Positions 41,197 through 53,156 of a stretch of DNA of 64,000 nucleotides are shown piece after piece. The notes under the pieces are model-generated. The model ran no database searches and had not been told where the DNA came from. It was given only the letters and a program-made list of their open reading frames with translations. Within the stretch, counting starts at the first letter, position 1. Every line of letters begins with the position of its first letter. This DNA is from Solenopsis invicta (taxonomy: Eukaryota; Arthropoda; Insecta; Hymenoptera; Formicidae): positions 6,241,001-6,305,000 of the forward strand of contig NC_052666.1 of the NCBI RefSeq assembly GCF_016802725.1. The letters are read 5' to 3'. The translations under genes and the position numbers were made by a program.

Positions 41197-42360
41197 TGTA
41201 ACGATACGCCCCTCCACCGTCCGTGCGCCACCGTTCCGTCCACCGAACACCGAACGCCGAGTGCGGCCAAGGACCACGTGCACGCACAACCGAACCTCGC
41301 CGTGCAACCACGCGGCGACACGCGCGCCGACCGTGGCGTTCCGTAACGCTCCCACTCCGGCTCAACCGACCGAGCGCGCGGATTGGCTTGCTCAGCCGCG
41401 CGTTCGGATATATAAGCCGGCAGTGGGAACGCACAAGTCAGATCCGTCCGACTATTCGACCCGTCCACAGACCGAGCATTCTCGATCGTTCCTTAAAGAC
41501 GAGCATTCTCGTCGCCCTCCGACATCCTCGACGGGCATTCCCGTCGCTATCCGCTGCCGAGTATCCTCGATCAGTCGTCTCAGATACCCTCGACGAGCAT
41601 TCTCGTCATCATCACCGGCCGAGCATTCTCGACCAATCACGTCCGAGATCCCCGACGAGCATTCTCGTCATCACCACCGGCCGAGCATTCTCGACCAATC
41701 ACGTCCGAGATCCTCGACGAGCATTCTCGTCACCATCACCGGCCGAGCATTCTCGACCAATCACCATCGTCCTCGAATGCCTCTACCGTCGAACCGACAA
41801 ATTCCGTAACCCATACATCGGCAGGGCACAAGCAACCTGTCGATCGAGCGCCCCACTTGCACGGGGCGCGCTCGGGCGAGTCGCGGAGGCGACCGCGCCG
41901 GCAACGACCCGCATTTGCACACACTGACACGACCGCGTTAGCCAATCCCGCCGCGCCCCGCGACTCCCCGGCCATACGGGCAATCCGCCCGCATAACTTC
42001 CTAGTTTAGCCGAAAAACTTGTACATAGATAGTTCTGGCATTAGGTATAAAACCGCGCCGCGTAACTGGTAATCCGAGTACCAGCCATATTGCAATCTGT
42101 ATACTACTGTTATCTCTATCATTGTCTCTTTTGCGATCTCCTTATCTGTGCTATCTCATGCATCTTGTCAACGCTTTCTCTTTGTCTTTTGCTCAACTCT
42201 TTTGTAACTATTATACCTTTAATAAATCATTCTCTATCTTTGGCTACTTAAAACGCTGGGTATAATCATTGCGGACACCTGACCAACCAACGAGCCTTAT
42301 TCGGTCCGATCCCGCAGTTCCCGCACCGCACCGAACCGACCGAAACCGCGTACCGTTACA
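41197..42360 (+). repeat. 3' LTR of the 7.6-kb gypsy
   Basis: Same length as the 5' LTR, followed by AATT. It repeats the 62-bp array (41592 onward), the TATA box and AATAAA. Confidence 0.96.
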
Positions 42361-43470
42361 AATTAATTTAAATGATTGTATTCAATAAATAAACTGAAAA
42401 AGTAAGTATATTATTAAAAATTGTAATGAATTAAATAAATATTATTTTAAGAAACAAATACAAATGTCTAGTTTTCACCATTCCGTTCCGCTTTTCTGCG
42501 CAAATCGTGCTCTATGTAATACAAGGAAGAAACATTTGCGGAACGAACACTAAAATCCGTTGTCAATGCGGTTCCAACGGCTGTAGTATTTTATCCGGAG
42601 CCGATTGAAAAAGAAAGTATATTTCTACATACTCCAATTATTTTTATGTTTTAATAGTGTATATAATATGGATCCAAACATCATGTTGATGATTATTATG
42701 AAGCATCTCATGCAAGCAAGGGATTAACCGATAAGATATGCAGAGATAACTAAGAAAAAAGTTATTCCAATGTTTTATTTGTACTTGCGTTACAAAAAAG
42801 TTCAAAAAACCAGAAAAGACCGTAGTATATGGGTACGGCCTATTTTTACTGAGAGAAGAAGACTTCTGCATGGTGATAGCAACAATTTACTTGTGGAAAT
42901 GCGATTGAAGCCGCAGTAGCCACATTCGTTGCCTGTGAACAAAAATACAATTATTTTATTAATTCAGACATTGAGTACCAATCGTTAATGGATATAATTT
43001 TAAACATTTGTGCTGTTCAACTCTATTATAATATTTATTATGTTTACTAAAGATGATCAACTTGCAGATCAAAAACGTATGTCAAATGTATAATTGAACT
43101 TTGTTTATGTAAATTGACGTGTATTTGTATAATTAATATCGGCACAATTTCTTTTACAACAATTTACGTAGTTACTCCGCATACAAAATCTAAGATTTTA
43201 GGTTTTACGTGTTAATTATATCTATGTCGAAAGAAGTAAGGAATTACAAAGATTTTTCTATAAAAATAATAGCACTATTATGTTTATTGAGTATTAATAA
43301 TTATTTAAATTATATTTACAGGGTCGTCCATTACAAACTCGAATTATTTTACACGTGCACATCGACACACACCACTGCGATTCCGCTTTTCCGCTCAAAC
43401 ACGCGAAAAGAAACGACGGAACGCGGAATCTAGTTATTTCCGCGTTTCCGCGCTTTATGTAAAATCACCC
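42361..43470. mobile_element. PIF/Harbinger-like element, right part
   Basis: Continues the element begun at 34512 and ends CGCTTTATGTAAAATCACCC. After the R1-clade insertion, TTA follows at 49990-49992, giving a 3-bp TTA duplication typical of PIF/Harbinger. Without its two insertions it would be about 1.3 kb. Confidence 0.85.
42668..42920 (+). pseudogene. Harbinger-type transposase N-terminal fragment
   Basis: Frames read MDPNIMLMIIMKHLMQARD, then YLYLRYKKVQKTRKDRSIWV, and end RPIFTERRRLLHGDSNNLLV with VEMRL. The basic stretch, then WVRPI, then E.R...G...LL.E(M/L)R is the usual N-terminal block of insect PIF/Harbinger transposases. The nuclease part is gone, so the element was non-autonomous. 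Confidence 0.65.
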
Positions 43471-44133
43471 TTTTTTTTGTTTACGGAGAGGAAATGCGTT
43501 ACCGCATACCCCAGGCCCCGGGGGAGGCCCGGTGGTTATGTGGGGCTCTTCCCCGCCGACGACGTGTCGGCGGGGACATACCCACTAAAACCTCTCCGGG
43601 TGTCCTGCCCTGGTCCATGACTGGGGGGCTCCGGGAACGCGTGCAGCATACTTCCGGAGCCCCCCGGACCCAGTCGGCCATAGGCCGATTCGTCACGCCG
43701 GGTGCACCCTAACGTGGGCGCACCCGGCAGGGCTGGGCCTGATCTGCCCTAGGTCGGGGGAGGGGGACACCAGCCCCCCCGCCTCTTCCCCTGATCTTTG
43801 GAGGTAAAGCCCCGGGGTATCCGGCCCCCGCCGTAGCCCCGGGCCTCTTCGCGCGCCGCGCTGGCGGCGGCGCGGTCCTCCTAACTGCGCTGGGGGGAAA
43901 GGGAGAAACTTCCCTCGCCCCCTACCCGGCGAGGCAGAGGGGGGGTACGGCTCCGCGTTACATCGCAGAGTCGTCCCCCCGGACCGTCAGGTCGAGTCTG
44001 CCTCGCCGGGTTCCCATTATATCGAGGGGCCCCCCTCCTCGCCCGACTGCGCGTCCCGAAAGCGGGGCCGGCAGCCGCAGGGGAGGAGGGTCGCCCCCTC
44101 ACAGTGTTTGCGCCGTCGCTCTCCTCCTCCTCC

Positions 44134-47100
44134 CTAATTGTGGGAAGGGAGGGGGCGACGGCAGCTGATCGCCCGCACCCCCGCCGCCTTTTGGCTGACG
44201 GGCCACTGCGGCCCGAAGGGCGGGGGACGCGCCTTCTTCTTCGGGGCGGCCGGGGGGAGCCAAGGTGGGTCACGGCCCCCGTCCCCGCCGCCCCTGTCGT
44301 CGTTGTTGTCGCCGGGTGGCATGCGTCTCCCCGGCCTCCTCTCTCTGATGGTCTCGGCCTCCTCCTTTTGCCGCATAACTTGCTCGCAGAAGGAGGATAC
44401 CGCGACCCATGTGCTCTCCCTGCAGACCATCTGGCTAATGATGGCCCGCAGGGAGAGGTCGTCTCCAACCTCTCTTCTAAGGACTCCGCGCAGCTCCTCC
44501 CACGCTGGACAGTGTTCCAGCGTGTGCTGCGCGGAGTCCCTGTCGGCCTCGCAGTGGTGGCACTGCGGCGTCGGCTCCTTCCTTATCCTGCACAGATACT
44601 CACCGAAGCAGCCATGCCCGGTAAGCACCTGTGTCGTCCGGTAGGACAGGCCGCCCCAGGGGCGGCCCACCCATTCGTCCAAGTGGGGTAGGACGGCCTC
44701 CAAGATCCGAGATCCCGCCGCCGGCGGGTCATTGGCGAGACTCTCCCGCCAAGACCTCATGGCCCGCCGGCGAGCCCTTTCTCGCAGTAGCGCGGCGACC
44801 CTGGGGGTAACCACTCCCCCCTGCAGGCGGACGGCCTTCGCCCTGGCATATGACCATGCCAGGGCGTCGGCCGTGAATTCCGCCGGGGAGAGTCCCGCCA
44901 GTACTAAGGTCGCCGCGCAAGGGGCGGTGCGATAGGCGCGCACGATTCTCCGCGCCAGCCGCCGCTGCACGGCGTGCAGCACATCCCTTATGCGGCGGCT
45001 GGCCAACGCCTCGCGAAACCAGACCGGAGCCCCATACAGGGCCCCGGCCATGGCCGCGTAGGCGTATGCGCGCCTTGCACCTACTCCCGGACCTCGGAGG
45101 TTGGGCATCAACCCTAGGAGGGCGTCCGTCATTCTGCCCAATCGCTGGGCCAATTTGTCGAAATGTTCGACAAAAGCCCAGCGACCGTCCAGTTGCAACC
45201 CCAGGTATTTGAGGGTTGCCCCCACTCGGATTCGGGTGTCGTCCACCCGGACGAAGGCCTCGGGCGGCACCCCAGAGAAGCCATCGTGGAAGAAGATGGC
45301 CTCGGTCTTCTCCGGGGCTACCCGCAGGCCCAGGCTCTTGATGGAACCGACGACGCAAGCCACAGCCCAGCTGCCCATGGCGGCAGCTTTTCCCCAGGAG
45401 TCTCCCCCGGCTACCACGAACGTGACGTCCGCATAGCCAACTACATGGCAGCCGGGGGGGAGGGACACTCGGAGCACCTTGTCGTATGCGGCGTTCCATA
45501 GCAGGGGGCCCAACACGGACCCCTGCGGAACGCCGCACGACATGTCCCTCCGCTGCTGGAGTCCGGTTTTGTCCCGGAACTCCAGCATTCTGTCCCGGAA
45601 ATAGTCCCTTACAATGGCGACGAGATAGGGCGGCAAGCGAAAGTGTTCGCTAAGCGCCGCCACTATCTCGCCCCACGGTATACTATTGAAGGCGTTGGCG
45701 ATATCTAGGGATACCGCCAACGCCACCTTCCCGTCCCCCGTGATGGACTCCGAGAGGGATCGGACCTGTCGTATGGCATCGATCTCGTCTCTTGGAATCC
45801 ATATTGTCCGGGGGACAATTCGGGACCATACCGGGACATATGCTGGATGATGCGGTTGACGATGATTCGCTCGAAAATCTTACCCGCATCATCCAGCATA
45901 CATAGGGGCCTATAAGCGGAGGGACTCTCCGTTGGCTTGCCCTCCTTTTTAAGGAGGACAAACCGGGCCCTCTTCCACCTCCTGGGGAAAGTACCTTCCC
46001 GGAGGCACTTCGTGTAGAGGCCACGAAGTGCCTCCCCTATTATCAAAGACGCCCGGGCCCAGACCTTGGCGTATATTCCGTCCGGCCCGGACGCCTTCGC
46101 CTTTCTACCATTTATTCGGGCGAAGGCCGCGACCATCTCGTGTCTGGACACCTCCAGTTCCTTGGTCCATCCCGGGGGAGGGCCGGTCTTTTCCAGTATG
46201 TCCCTCCCCCTGGTGGGGAATAGGGTGTTCACCACCGTTCCGAGGAACTGGTGGTCCAACGTCTCCGAGACTGGAGGCGCCCACGGGCGGAGCCTTTTCC
46301 TCACAATTTTGTAAGGTCTCCCCCATGGGTCGCGATCCAGCTCGGAGAGGAGTTCCTCCCAGGCCGCAGCCTTCGCCCGCGCGATGGCGGTCCTCAGGGC
46401 CTTCCTGGCTTCCCTGAGGACCGCCTCGGCATTGTTCAGCTCATTCTCCATGCCCCGCCGCTTGGCGCGCGTGTATGCCCGCCTGGCGGCCACGGTAGCT
46501 CGCCTAAGTTCGGCGAGCTCCGCGGACCACCAGTAGGCGGCACGATGCGCTATTGGTCTGCTGCGGGGCATGGAGGCGTCGCAAGCGCGCGACATCTTCG
46601 CGCAGAGGCGTTCCGCCTCCTCCTCGGCTCCGAGGTCAGCTCCTCCCTCCGGCCAAGTGGAGGCGAGGAGGCTGACCTCAAGGGCTTCTGGGTCGAGTTT
46701 CTTCAGGACCCATCGATTTCTGTCCCGGGTGCGGCGGCGTTGCTCTCGCACCTCCGTGGGGGGGGGAGACCAGCTCCATGGAGATAAGTCTATGATCAGA
46801 TGTTTCTCCGAGGGAGCCGGTCTCCACTGTCCATCCCTGGACCCTGTTTAGGGCCCCGGGGGAGGCCCATGTCACGTCGACAATAGATTCTCCCCCGGCC
46901 CCACGTAGGTGCTGACTCGGCCCCGGTTCAAAAGGACCAGGCCGAGCCCCGCCGCAAACTCTAGGGCGAGGCGGCCCCTCACGTCTGTGCGGGGGGAGCC
47001 CCAAGCCACAGCGTGGGCATTGGGGTCTCCCCCCACGACGACAGGCCTTGGAGAGCGACTGAGTATGTCGCTCTCCATGCCATCTAAGGCCGCCTCGTAC

Positions 47101-47400
47101 TCCCCCCTGGTTAAGCTAGGGGGGAGATAACATCCCAGGACATCGATGGGTCCGTACTCGACCATGACGAAGCCCTCGCCAGCCGATAGAGGAATCATCG
47201 GCGGAGCGCCCGGCACATGATGGCTGACCATCGCCACCTTCCCCGAGGAATCTCCAACCCAGTTGGGGTTGCCCTCGGGTATCCTGTAAGGATCGGCGAC
47301 GATGGCCAGCCCGCCACCCCCCCTCCGCCAGGCACTGCGCAAGCATATCTTGCGCAGTCCTTGCGTGATTGAGGTTGGCCTGGAGGAGCCTAAGGGGCAT
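44134..47400 (-). pseudogene. R1-clade ORF2: endonuclease and reverse transcriptase, broken
   Basis: Begins MPLRLLQANLNHARTAQDML, the usual R1-clade opening. The AP-endonuclease domain follows, with VVVGGDPNAHAVAWGSPRTD, in which Pro replaces the usual Phe of GDFNAH, and later ETSDHRLI. RT blocks include KASGPDGIYAKVW, SAYRPLCMLDDAGKIFERII, LSPGQYGFQ, VSLDIANAFNSIPW and CGVPQGSVLGPLLWN. The catalytic motif reads GYADVTFVV, so the second Asp of YADD is Val, which should abolish polymerisation. A CCHC-like C-terminal finger is present (CHHCEADRDSAQHTLEHC). Frameshifts fall near 47290, 46880, 46690 and 45720. The last frame, 44134-45726, is open for 530 residues. Confidence 0.92.
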
Positions 47401-49975
47401 CGTTGGCTTGCTCCCGAGGCTCCTCCGCCTCCTTCATCTCGACGCAGTTGGTCGCTGCGTCCTCTTCTCTTATTCTCCTGTCCCTTTGCGGGAGAGGGGC
47501 CTCTACCTCGAGGGGAGCCGCAGCCTGGGACGGGGTTGCTGTCGACCCCGCCTCACGGCGGCCCCCGGCGCTCGGGGGTGCTTGTTGGGGCTTATTAGCC
47601 AGGCACCCCTTTGCGCCGATCCTATGGTCGGCGGGCTTGCCTGCATCTTTGCAGACCGGGCAGCCCGCCTTTTCCTTACAGGCATTGGCCAAATGGCCAA
47701 TGCCTCCGCATCTGTAGCAGCAGCCGGATCTATCGATCCGGCTGCTGCATTTGGCCTGGACGTGGCCCGTGGCCAGGCACCTATGGCACTGCAATCCCCG
47801 CGAAGGGAGCAGTGCCACTCGGCAGCTCGACCAGCCCACCCTAACTCGGGGGCGGCCAAGACTGCCTTGCCCGCCTTCGCAGGGCAGCGCACCCAACAGG
47901 TGCCCAGCCCGTTGGGAGCCATACGGATCTCTCCCACTTTAATATCGTGAGGAGAGCAGGCTCCGATGGCCCTCAGGGCCTCGGCCACCTCGTTGGAGGT
48001 GACCGAGTCGTCCAGGCCAGTCAGGCGTAGCTCGACCGTTTTACACGGTCGAGCCACCTTAACGTTGTCCCGGTGGTTTAGGGCCGCCCTAATACCCTCG
48101 GCCAGGGCGTTTGCTTTATTGCCGTTGTCGACGTCCCTGACTTCGAGTATCAGGGCACCCGTGACCGCTCTGCGGGGGCGCAGGTCCTCAATTCCGAGGG
48201 AGGAGAGATCAACCTTCTCCCTCGCGGTCTTGAGGACCTGCGCGTATGCTCCCGGGTCGGCACAGGTGACCGTTACGGCCGCCGTGGTCGGCGGCTTAAT
48301 TTTGGTTACCTTGGCCGGACCCGGGGAGCTGACACCACCCGGGGTTTGCCCCCCGGGTCCCCCCTGGCCCCCTCCGCGTCCCCCCTTTTCTTCTTCTTCT
48401 TAGAAGAGGAAGGTTGTTGGGGGTGGGATCGGGAGGACCCTTATCGGCCTATTTGCCGCCTGATCAGCGGCTTTGGCGGCCCTCCTTTTTGTCTTCTTAG
48501 AGACCACCTGCGTCCATAACTCCAGTATGGATGGGGAGGTGGTCTCTTTACCTGGTGCGGGCCGGGCCGGGCCGCTGTGGCGGTTGTGCCGCCCGCCGTT
48601 CTTCTTTTAGTGGCGGTCTCCGTCTGAGGGGGAACTGCTCTGCCTCCAGCTGGGACAGTCCCGGGCCTTCCCATAGCCACTCTGTCAGGGAGAAGCCCCA
48701 TCTCACGGAGGACGGCCGGAAGTACCCTGTTAAGGGCTTCCCTGAGGCCGTCCTCCGTAATCGCCTTTCCCCTTCTTTTCTCTTTCTCCCCAGTTCGTCC
48801 CGCCCTCTCTGATGAACGTGTGGGCGGAGGGAAGGGTGGGAAGGAAGAGGAGTGAGGGGCGGGAGCCACCCTCACGTCCGCCGCGTTGGATAGGGGATTG
48901 AGCTGCTTTCTCAATCCCTTTAGTGGCGGACGGAAGTAGGGCTCCTTGAGTGTCTCCGCTGATATGACCACCGGCTTTTCTCGCCGGATGGTCTTAGCGC
49001 CGGTTGTGGGAGGCTCTACGGTATGGGTCCCCTCCATGCCGGCGTCCTCTGATGGATTTGGTTGGTGAGTGGGGTTCCCAACCAGAGCCCCCATTACCTC
49101 CTCGTCGAGGTCCAAATCAGTTTGGATCTCCACGTCGGTCAGTCCCTCTCTGTCGGCCTGTCTGGAGGAGCTCTGTTCCAGGAGCGCGACACGAACGCGT
49201 AGTTGGCCCAGTTCGGCCTCCAGCTTACGCTTTTCGGCCTCCCATCTGGCCCTAGCTTTGGCTAAGGCCGCGCTGTCCTCGCGGCGCAGTCTTGCTTCCT
49301 CATCCTCGCCCTGTCTGGACATCAGGGCTGTCAAACCGGCAGTCAAGTCGGTATAGGCCACCCACAGGTCTCTTTTTATGGGGCCCTGTATATTTAGTGA
49401 CCGTTCCACCGATTTGGCTAATACTCCCAAGCTGTTTGTCATGACCGCTGCAACAGCGGCCATGGGCTGCGCCTCGAGTTCTTCAGCGCGCTCGAGGGCC
49501 TCATTATTTGCCCTCGTGGCGCGTTCGGAAGAAGGTTTGACCTCGGGATTAATAATCGCCCTGTGGTTTTTTTCAGCTTCCTAGCCTTATCGGCTTCTGC
49601 CTTCTGGGCCAAGGCCTGGGCCGTAAATTGCCCCTCGTGGGAGGGGTCTTTGGCGGGTCTTCCGCGACCCCTCTTCGTCGGACCTTCGTCTGACTCGGTC
49701 GACGACGAGATGTAGTATGGGGGGGGGCCGTCTTCCTGTGCGCCCTCTTGGTTCCCCGCCCCACCGACTCCACGGAGTCAACGTCCATTTCAAAGGACGC
49801 CGGGACGAGGGATGGAGAGGACGGCAGGGAGCCACCTTTCTTTTTCGCCAACCCGGACGGTCCGGGTTCAGCTCCTGGACCGGTACTTGTCGTCCCGGCA
49901 CTGCAGTTTTCGGGCTTCTTGCCCTTGCTGCAGGCCGGGCCCGGTTTAGTGCCGGGAGTGCTACCCTTTCTGTCC
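47390..49975 (-). pseudogene. R1-clade ORF1 (Gag-like), frame-broken
   Basis: Reads from the element's 5' edge. The N-terminus (MDRKGSTPGTKPGP) is Lys/Pro/Ser-rich, with a basic patch RGTKRAHRKT. A middle segment (48441-49463) has coiled-coil features (LRREDSAALAKARARWEAEK) and a DVEIQTDLDLDEE motif typical of R1 ORF1. The C-terminus holds three zinc knuckles: CHRCLATGHVQAKC, CYRCGGIGHLANAC and CPVCKDAGKPADH. At least three frame changes occur. The apparent first ATG overlaps the target duplication, so the true start and 5' UTR are missing. ORF1 proteins bind element RNA and form ribonucleoprotein particles. Confidence 0.85.
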
Positions 49976-49992
49976 ATGTAAAATCACCCTTA

Positions 49993-50049
49993 CACTCTCC
50001 GCTTTGACCGAGACGGACGTTGCCACTACGTGCGGAAATTCCCCGCGTA
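49993..50049 (+). pseudogene. Old gypsy third-ORF fragment, right piece
   Basis: Continues the fragment ending at 34511. It reads TLRFDRDGRCHYVRKFPA then TAG, matching TLRFDRAGRCHYVREFPA of the intact gypsy at the stop codon. A degenerate purine tract follows (GAGAACGGAGGG). Confidence 0.85.
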
Positions 50050-50085
50050 GTGGCCAAAGTTTGCCATTTGAGAACGGAGGGTTGG

Positions 50086-51209
50086 CGTAACAACACGCCT
50101 CTCCACCGTAACGCCACTCCGGTTCGACCACCTGACACCACGCGTAAGATCGAGCACGTGCGCGCGTTCGACTAACCTTGCGGCGATCACACCACGCGCC
50201 ACGTTCGGCAAGCGTTTCCACTCCGGCCGGCCCGGCCGCGCGCGTTGGTTGGTGCGTCCAACCACGCGGATCGATATATAAGCCGGCAGTGGGAAGTCAA
50301 AGGCAAATCACTCCAAGCCACCGATCTCGCACCTACTCCTCTCCAGCGCCGGGCACTCGACGCTTTCTAACTTGGGTACCTCGGAAACGGGTATTCTCGT
50401 TCCAACTACCGTGCGACGGGCATACTCGTCGTTCCTAGCGGCTGAGAATCCTCGGCTAATCCGATCCATTCTCTACAACAGGAATTTTCGTCGTTCCCGC
50501 GGCCGTATATTCTCGGCAAATAGGATCCGTTCGTCCAGTATTTCTGTTCCCGGAAATTCTCGGGGCCTACACCATCGTCAGGGATACTTGACGCCGTTCC
50601 CTTGTGTCCGGCTTTTCCGTAAAGTGAACTCCACAGAGTGTCCACACCTCACGGAGTGAGATCATTTGAATCTCCACGTTGACCGCCTTCGCGTATCGCG
50701 GAACCGTCCTACGCGTCACACGTCGTCTGCGGTCGTGACCGGACGTCGCACAGGCCAATCACAGCCCTTTTAACCGTTTTTGAATTCACCGCTTCACGGC
50801 AACTCCGTTTACGTATTTGAATCGTGTAATATATTATACGAGCCCGTCCGCTTGGTCTCTGAGTTGTTTATCCGAGTCCGTTCATTTTTTATTAGGTTAT
50901 TAGTTAAATCATTTATTTACATCTTCTATACAAGTCCGTTCCTTTCAGGGTTAGATAATTAGGTCGCGTAGTAATTTACATCATTCATTTTTGGTTCGAT
51001 CATCAGTTAACCGTTCACGCAAATTCATACGATACTTATATCTTATGCGAGTCTATTCATTTAAGTTTAATTTCACGTACAATTTCCGCGAGTTAGTACA
51101 TTTTTGTTTAATGTCACCTGACACACCGCTTGTTTATTGAGTTATTCTGTAATTGAGTTATATTTAGAAAAAATATATTTACACGTTTATATTTCTACAC
51201 CATATTACA
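50086..51209 (+). repeat. LTR of the old gypsy fragment
   Basis: Begins with a mutated GTAACAACACGCCTCTCC, matching the start of the other family LTRs, and carries ATATATAAGCCGGCAGTGGG and GTATTCTCGTTCC-type motifs. The right border (ATTACA at 51209) is a guess from the expected length. The second half has diverged from the other LTRs, so this is a separate subfamily. Confidence 0.7.
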
Positions 51210-52019
51210 AAGTTATTATTTCTAAAAATAAAATTTTTCAATGAGAATTGAAGATGCTATCACTTGAATTTTTGCAATAGGAAGATTTTTCAATGACAAT
51301 ACAGAGAAGAGATAGTACCACGTAGGTTTTGTATAAAAATTAAAGATACTACCAGTTGGGTTAGAATAGGAATATTTTTCCAAAAAATACAAATACTACA
51401 TGGATTTTGTAGAAAAAGTATATTCTCTTCATAATAGGCGCACTTCAAAAAATTTCACGCATTTTTTTCAATAAACATATATTATGTTTATTAGATTACA
51501 CAATTATAAGATATTTTAAGTAAATACCACTTAGGTTTGAATAAGAGATTTTGTAAAAAATATTAATTAATACATATTATTGGGTTGAAAAAATAAAGAG
51601 TTTTAGGTGCGCGCACACACACATAAGCACCTTTTTTTATCTTTTCTTTGAAAAGGTAAATACCACTTAAGTTGGAATAAGATTACTAATACAAAGATAT
51701 ATCCATGTAAACATTTATAATTTGTGGTAATCAAAATAATAACATTATGTTTGTAAGATACTCAAATATAACTCGGAATAATAATGCCTAAGTAGGTCTG
51801 TTGATATACAAGAATAATACATCAAGATGCCAGTAGAGCCTTAATCTGGCAGGCCTTAATCTGGCAGTGAGAGTCGGAATGAGGGATCCCGAGTTCAAAT
51901 CCATCCAAACTCCTTTATTCTGTCAATATCTTGCAAAAATATCTACATCGACAGTAAAAAATATGAAACTGCAATAGCCGTATCTGACAGATTTTCAGAC
52001 ATTATCTTATGGAATAAAT
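51210..52019. other. AT-rich spacer with a possible tRNA-derived SINE scrap
   Basis: Mostly AT-rich. Around 51832-51912 the phrase GATCCCGAGTTCAAATCC resembles a tRNA B box (GGTTCGAATCC) and GGCAGTGAGAGTCGG may be a decayed anticodon-arm region, as in tRNA-derived SINEs. A 15-base direct repeat CCTTAATCTGGCAG precedes it. A CA tract lies near 51611. Confidence 0.35.
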
Positions 52020-52360
52020 ATTCAATACTAGGACCACGTGCGCTGCACCTCATGTTCATGGATTCATTGTATGAAGAAAATTAACGAAGAGAATTTTCAA
52101 TATTAGGACAACATGCTTTGCACCTCATGTTCATGGATCCATCGTATGAGAAAAATAAACACAGTAAATTTTCAATATTAGGACGACGCGCTTTGCATCT
52201 CATATTCATGAATTCATCATATGAGAAAAATAAACGAAAAGAATTTTCAATATTAGGACGACGCGCTTTGCACCTCATGTTCATGGATCCATCGTATGAG
52301 GAAAATAAACGAAGAGAATTTTCGATATTAGGACGACGCGCTTTGCACCTCATGTCGTCA
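52020..52360. repeat. 75-bp minisatellite, about 4.5 units
   Basis: Units start at GGAC (52031, 52106, 52181, 52256, 52331), exactly 75 bases apart. Because 75 is a multiple of three, both strands stay open: the plus strand repeats a 25-residue unit containing FSILGRRALHLMFMDPSYE, and the minus strand repeats one containing MRCKARRPNIENS. Most differences between units are single substitutions. It is probably a satellite rather than a gene. Confidence 0.95.
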
Positions 52361-52379
52361 TGTACATAGCAGTAAAACA

Positions 52380-53156
52380 AGAGAGTCGAGAAAGCGTCAT
52401 GAGTGGCGAACCAGCATCAGCACCGCTTGCCTCGAAACCTACTGTATAAATTTTAAATATACAAAAAGTTTCTTTTTTTTTTAATTTCTAATTGATCTGA
52501 TCAATACAATTTTCAATTGCAAAAGATAACATTGTATTAGATAATGTTATTGTGAATGCGCCGAATAACAAGATATTTAAATACAAATTCTACTACTGCA
52601 TTATAAATACATGTTGGATAAGATTTAGAAAATTCTAAATTTCTCGTAGAAAAAAATAAAACAGAGAAGAAATTATAAGAATAGTAATATATTCTCATAC
52701 TGTCAGAAACACATTTCTGTTAAAAAAAAATCTGATAAATTTTCAATCAGAGTTGTTCAGCTAGTCAATAAGTAGCTTTCATTAATTTGATAATGATTAT
52801 TTTGAATGCAATAATTTAGATTTGATTAACATTGATAGTAAACACTGCAACTATCTCTATCATCATCTCTCAATTTATATTAATAAAATCAACAAATACA
52901 TAAATAGTCTTTTAATAATACTAAGTATATTATAGTACCATACAGTGTTATCTGCTGATTAAAACTAATAACTATCTATTCTTATTTATTAATTATATAA
53001 GAACACAATTCTTGGATTAATTATCAGTTGATAACTGATGAGAAAGATTCGGTCTTGATTTTATCTTAAATTTCTCATAATACAATCTTACTGTTTTTCA
53101 AGTTGTAAAGATAAAGAATTTAATTTTCGTCTGTAAATATTTCTTGCAACCGTTTT
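52380..53156. other. AT-rich DNA, no gene seen
   Basis: No supported open frame or repeat. It ends where the GC content rises at the BEL/Pao leader. Confidence 0.5.

Larger units (their letters stand above)
34726..42360 (+). mobile_element. Ty3/gypsy retrotransposon, near-intact, 7.6 kb
   Basis: Two LTRs of exactly 1,164 bp that differ at about eleven positions by eye (about 99% identical), a primer site directly after the 5' LTR, gag, pol, a third ORF, a G-rich purine tract, and AATT duplications at 34722-34725 and 42361-42364. It is the youngest datable retroelement in the window. Pol has a nonsense codon and two single-base frame breaks, so this copy needs proteins from elsewhere. Confidence 0.96.
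43471..49975 (-). mobile_element. R1-clade non-LTR retrotransposon, 6.5 kb
   Basis: Lies on the minus strand: its poly(A) tail is the T-run at 43471-43478 and its 5' end is at 49975. The 14-bp direct repeat ATGTAAAATCACCC flanks it (43457-43470 and 49976-49989). It carries ORF1 with CCHC knuckles, then ORF2 with AP-type endonuclease and RT, all GC-rich. Several frame breaks and an altered RT active site show it is inactive. It is not in rDNA, so it is not R1 proper but a relative such as the Waldo/TRAS-like groups. Confidence 0.93.

Noticed and set aside
47503..48057. Plus-strand frames across the R1-clade element
   Set aside because: Antisense shadows of ORF1/ORF2; the domains are all on the minus strand.
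51785..51912. Functional tRNA gene
   Set aside because: Only a B-box-like phrase is present; I could not build a cloverleaf, so at most a SINE remnant.
52020..52360. CRISPR-like array
   Set aside because: Units are contiguous 75-bp copies without unique spacers, and the context is eukaryotic.
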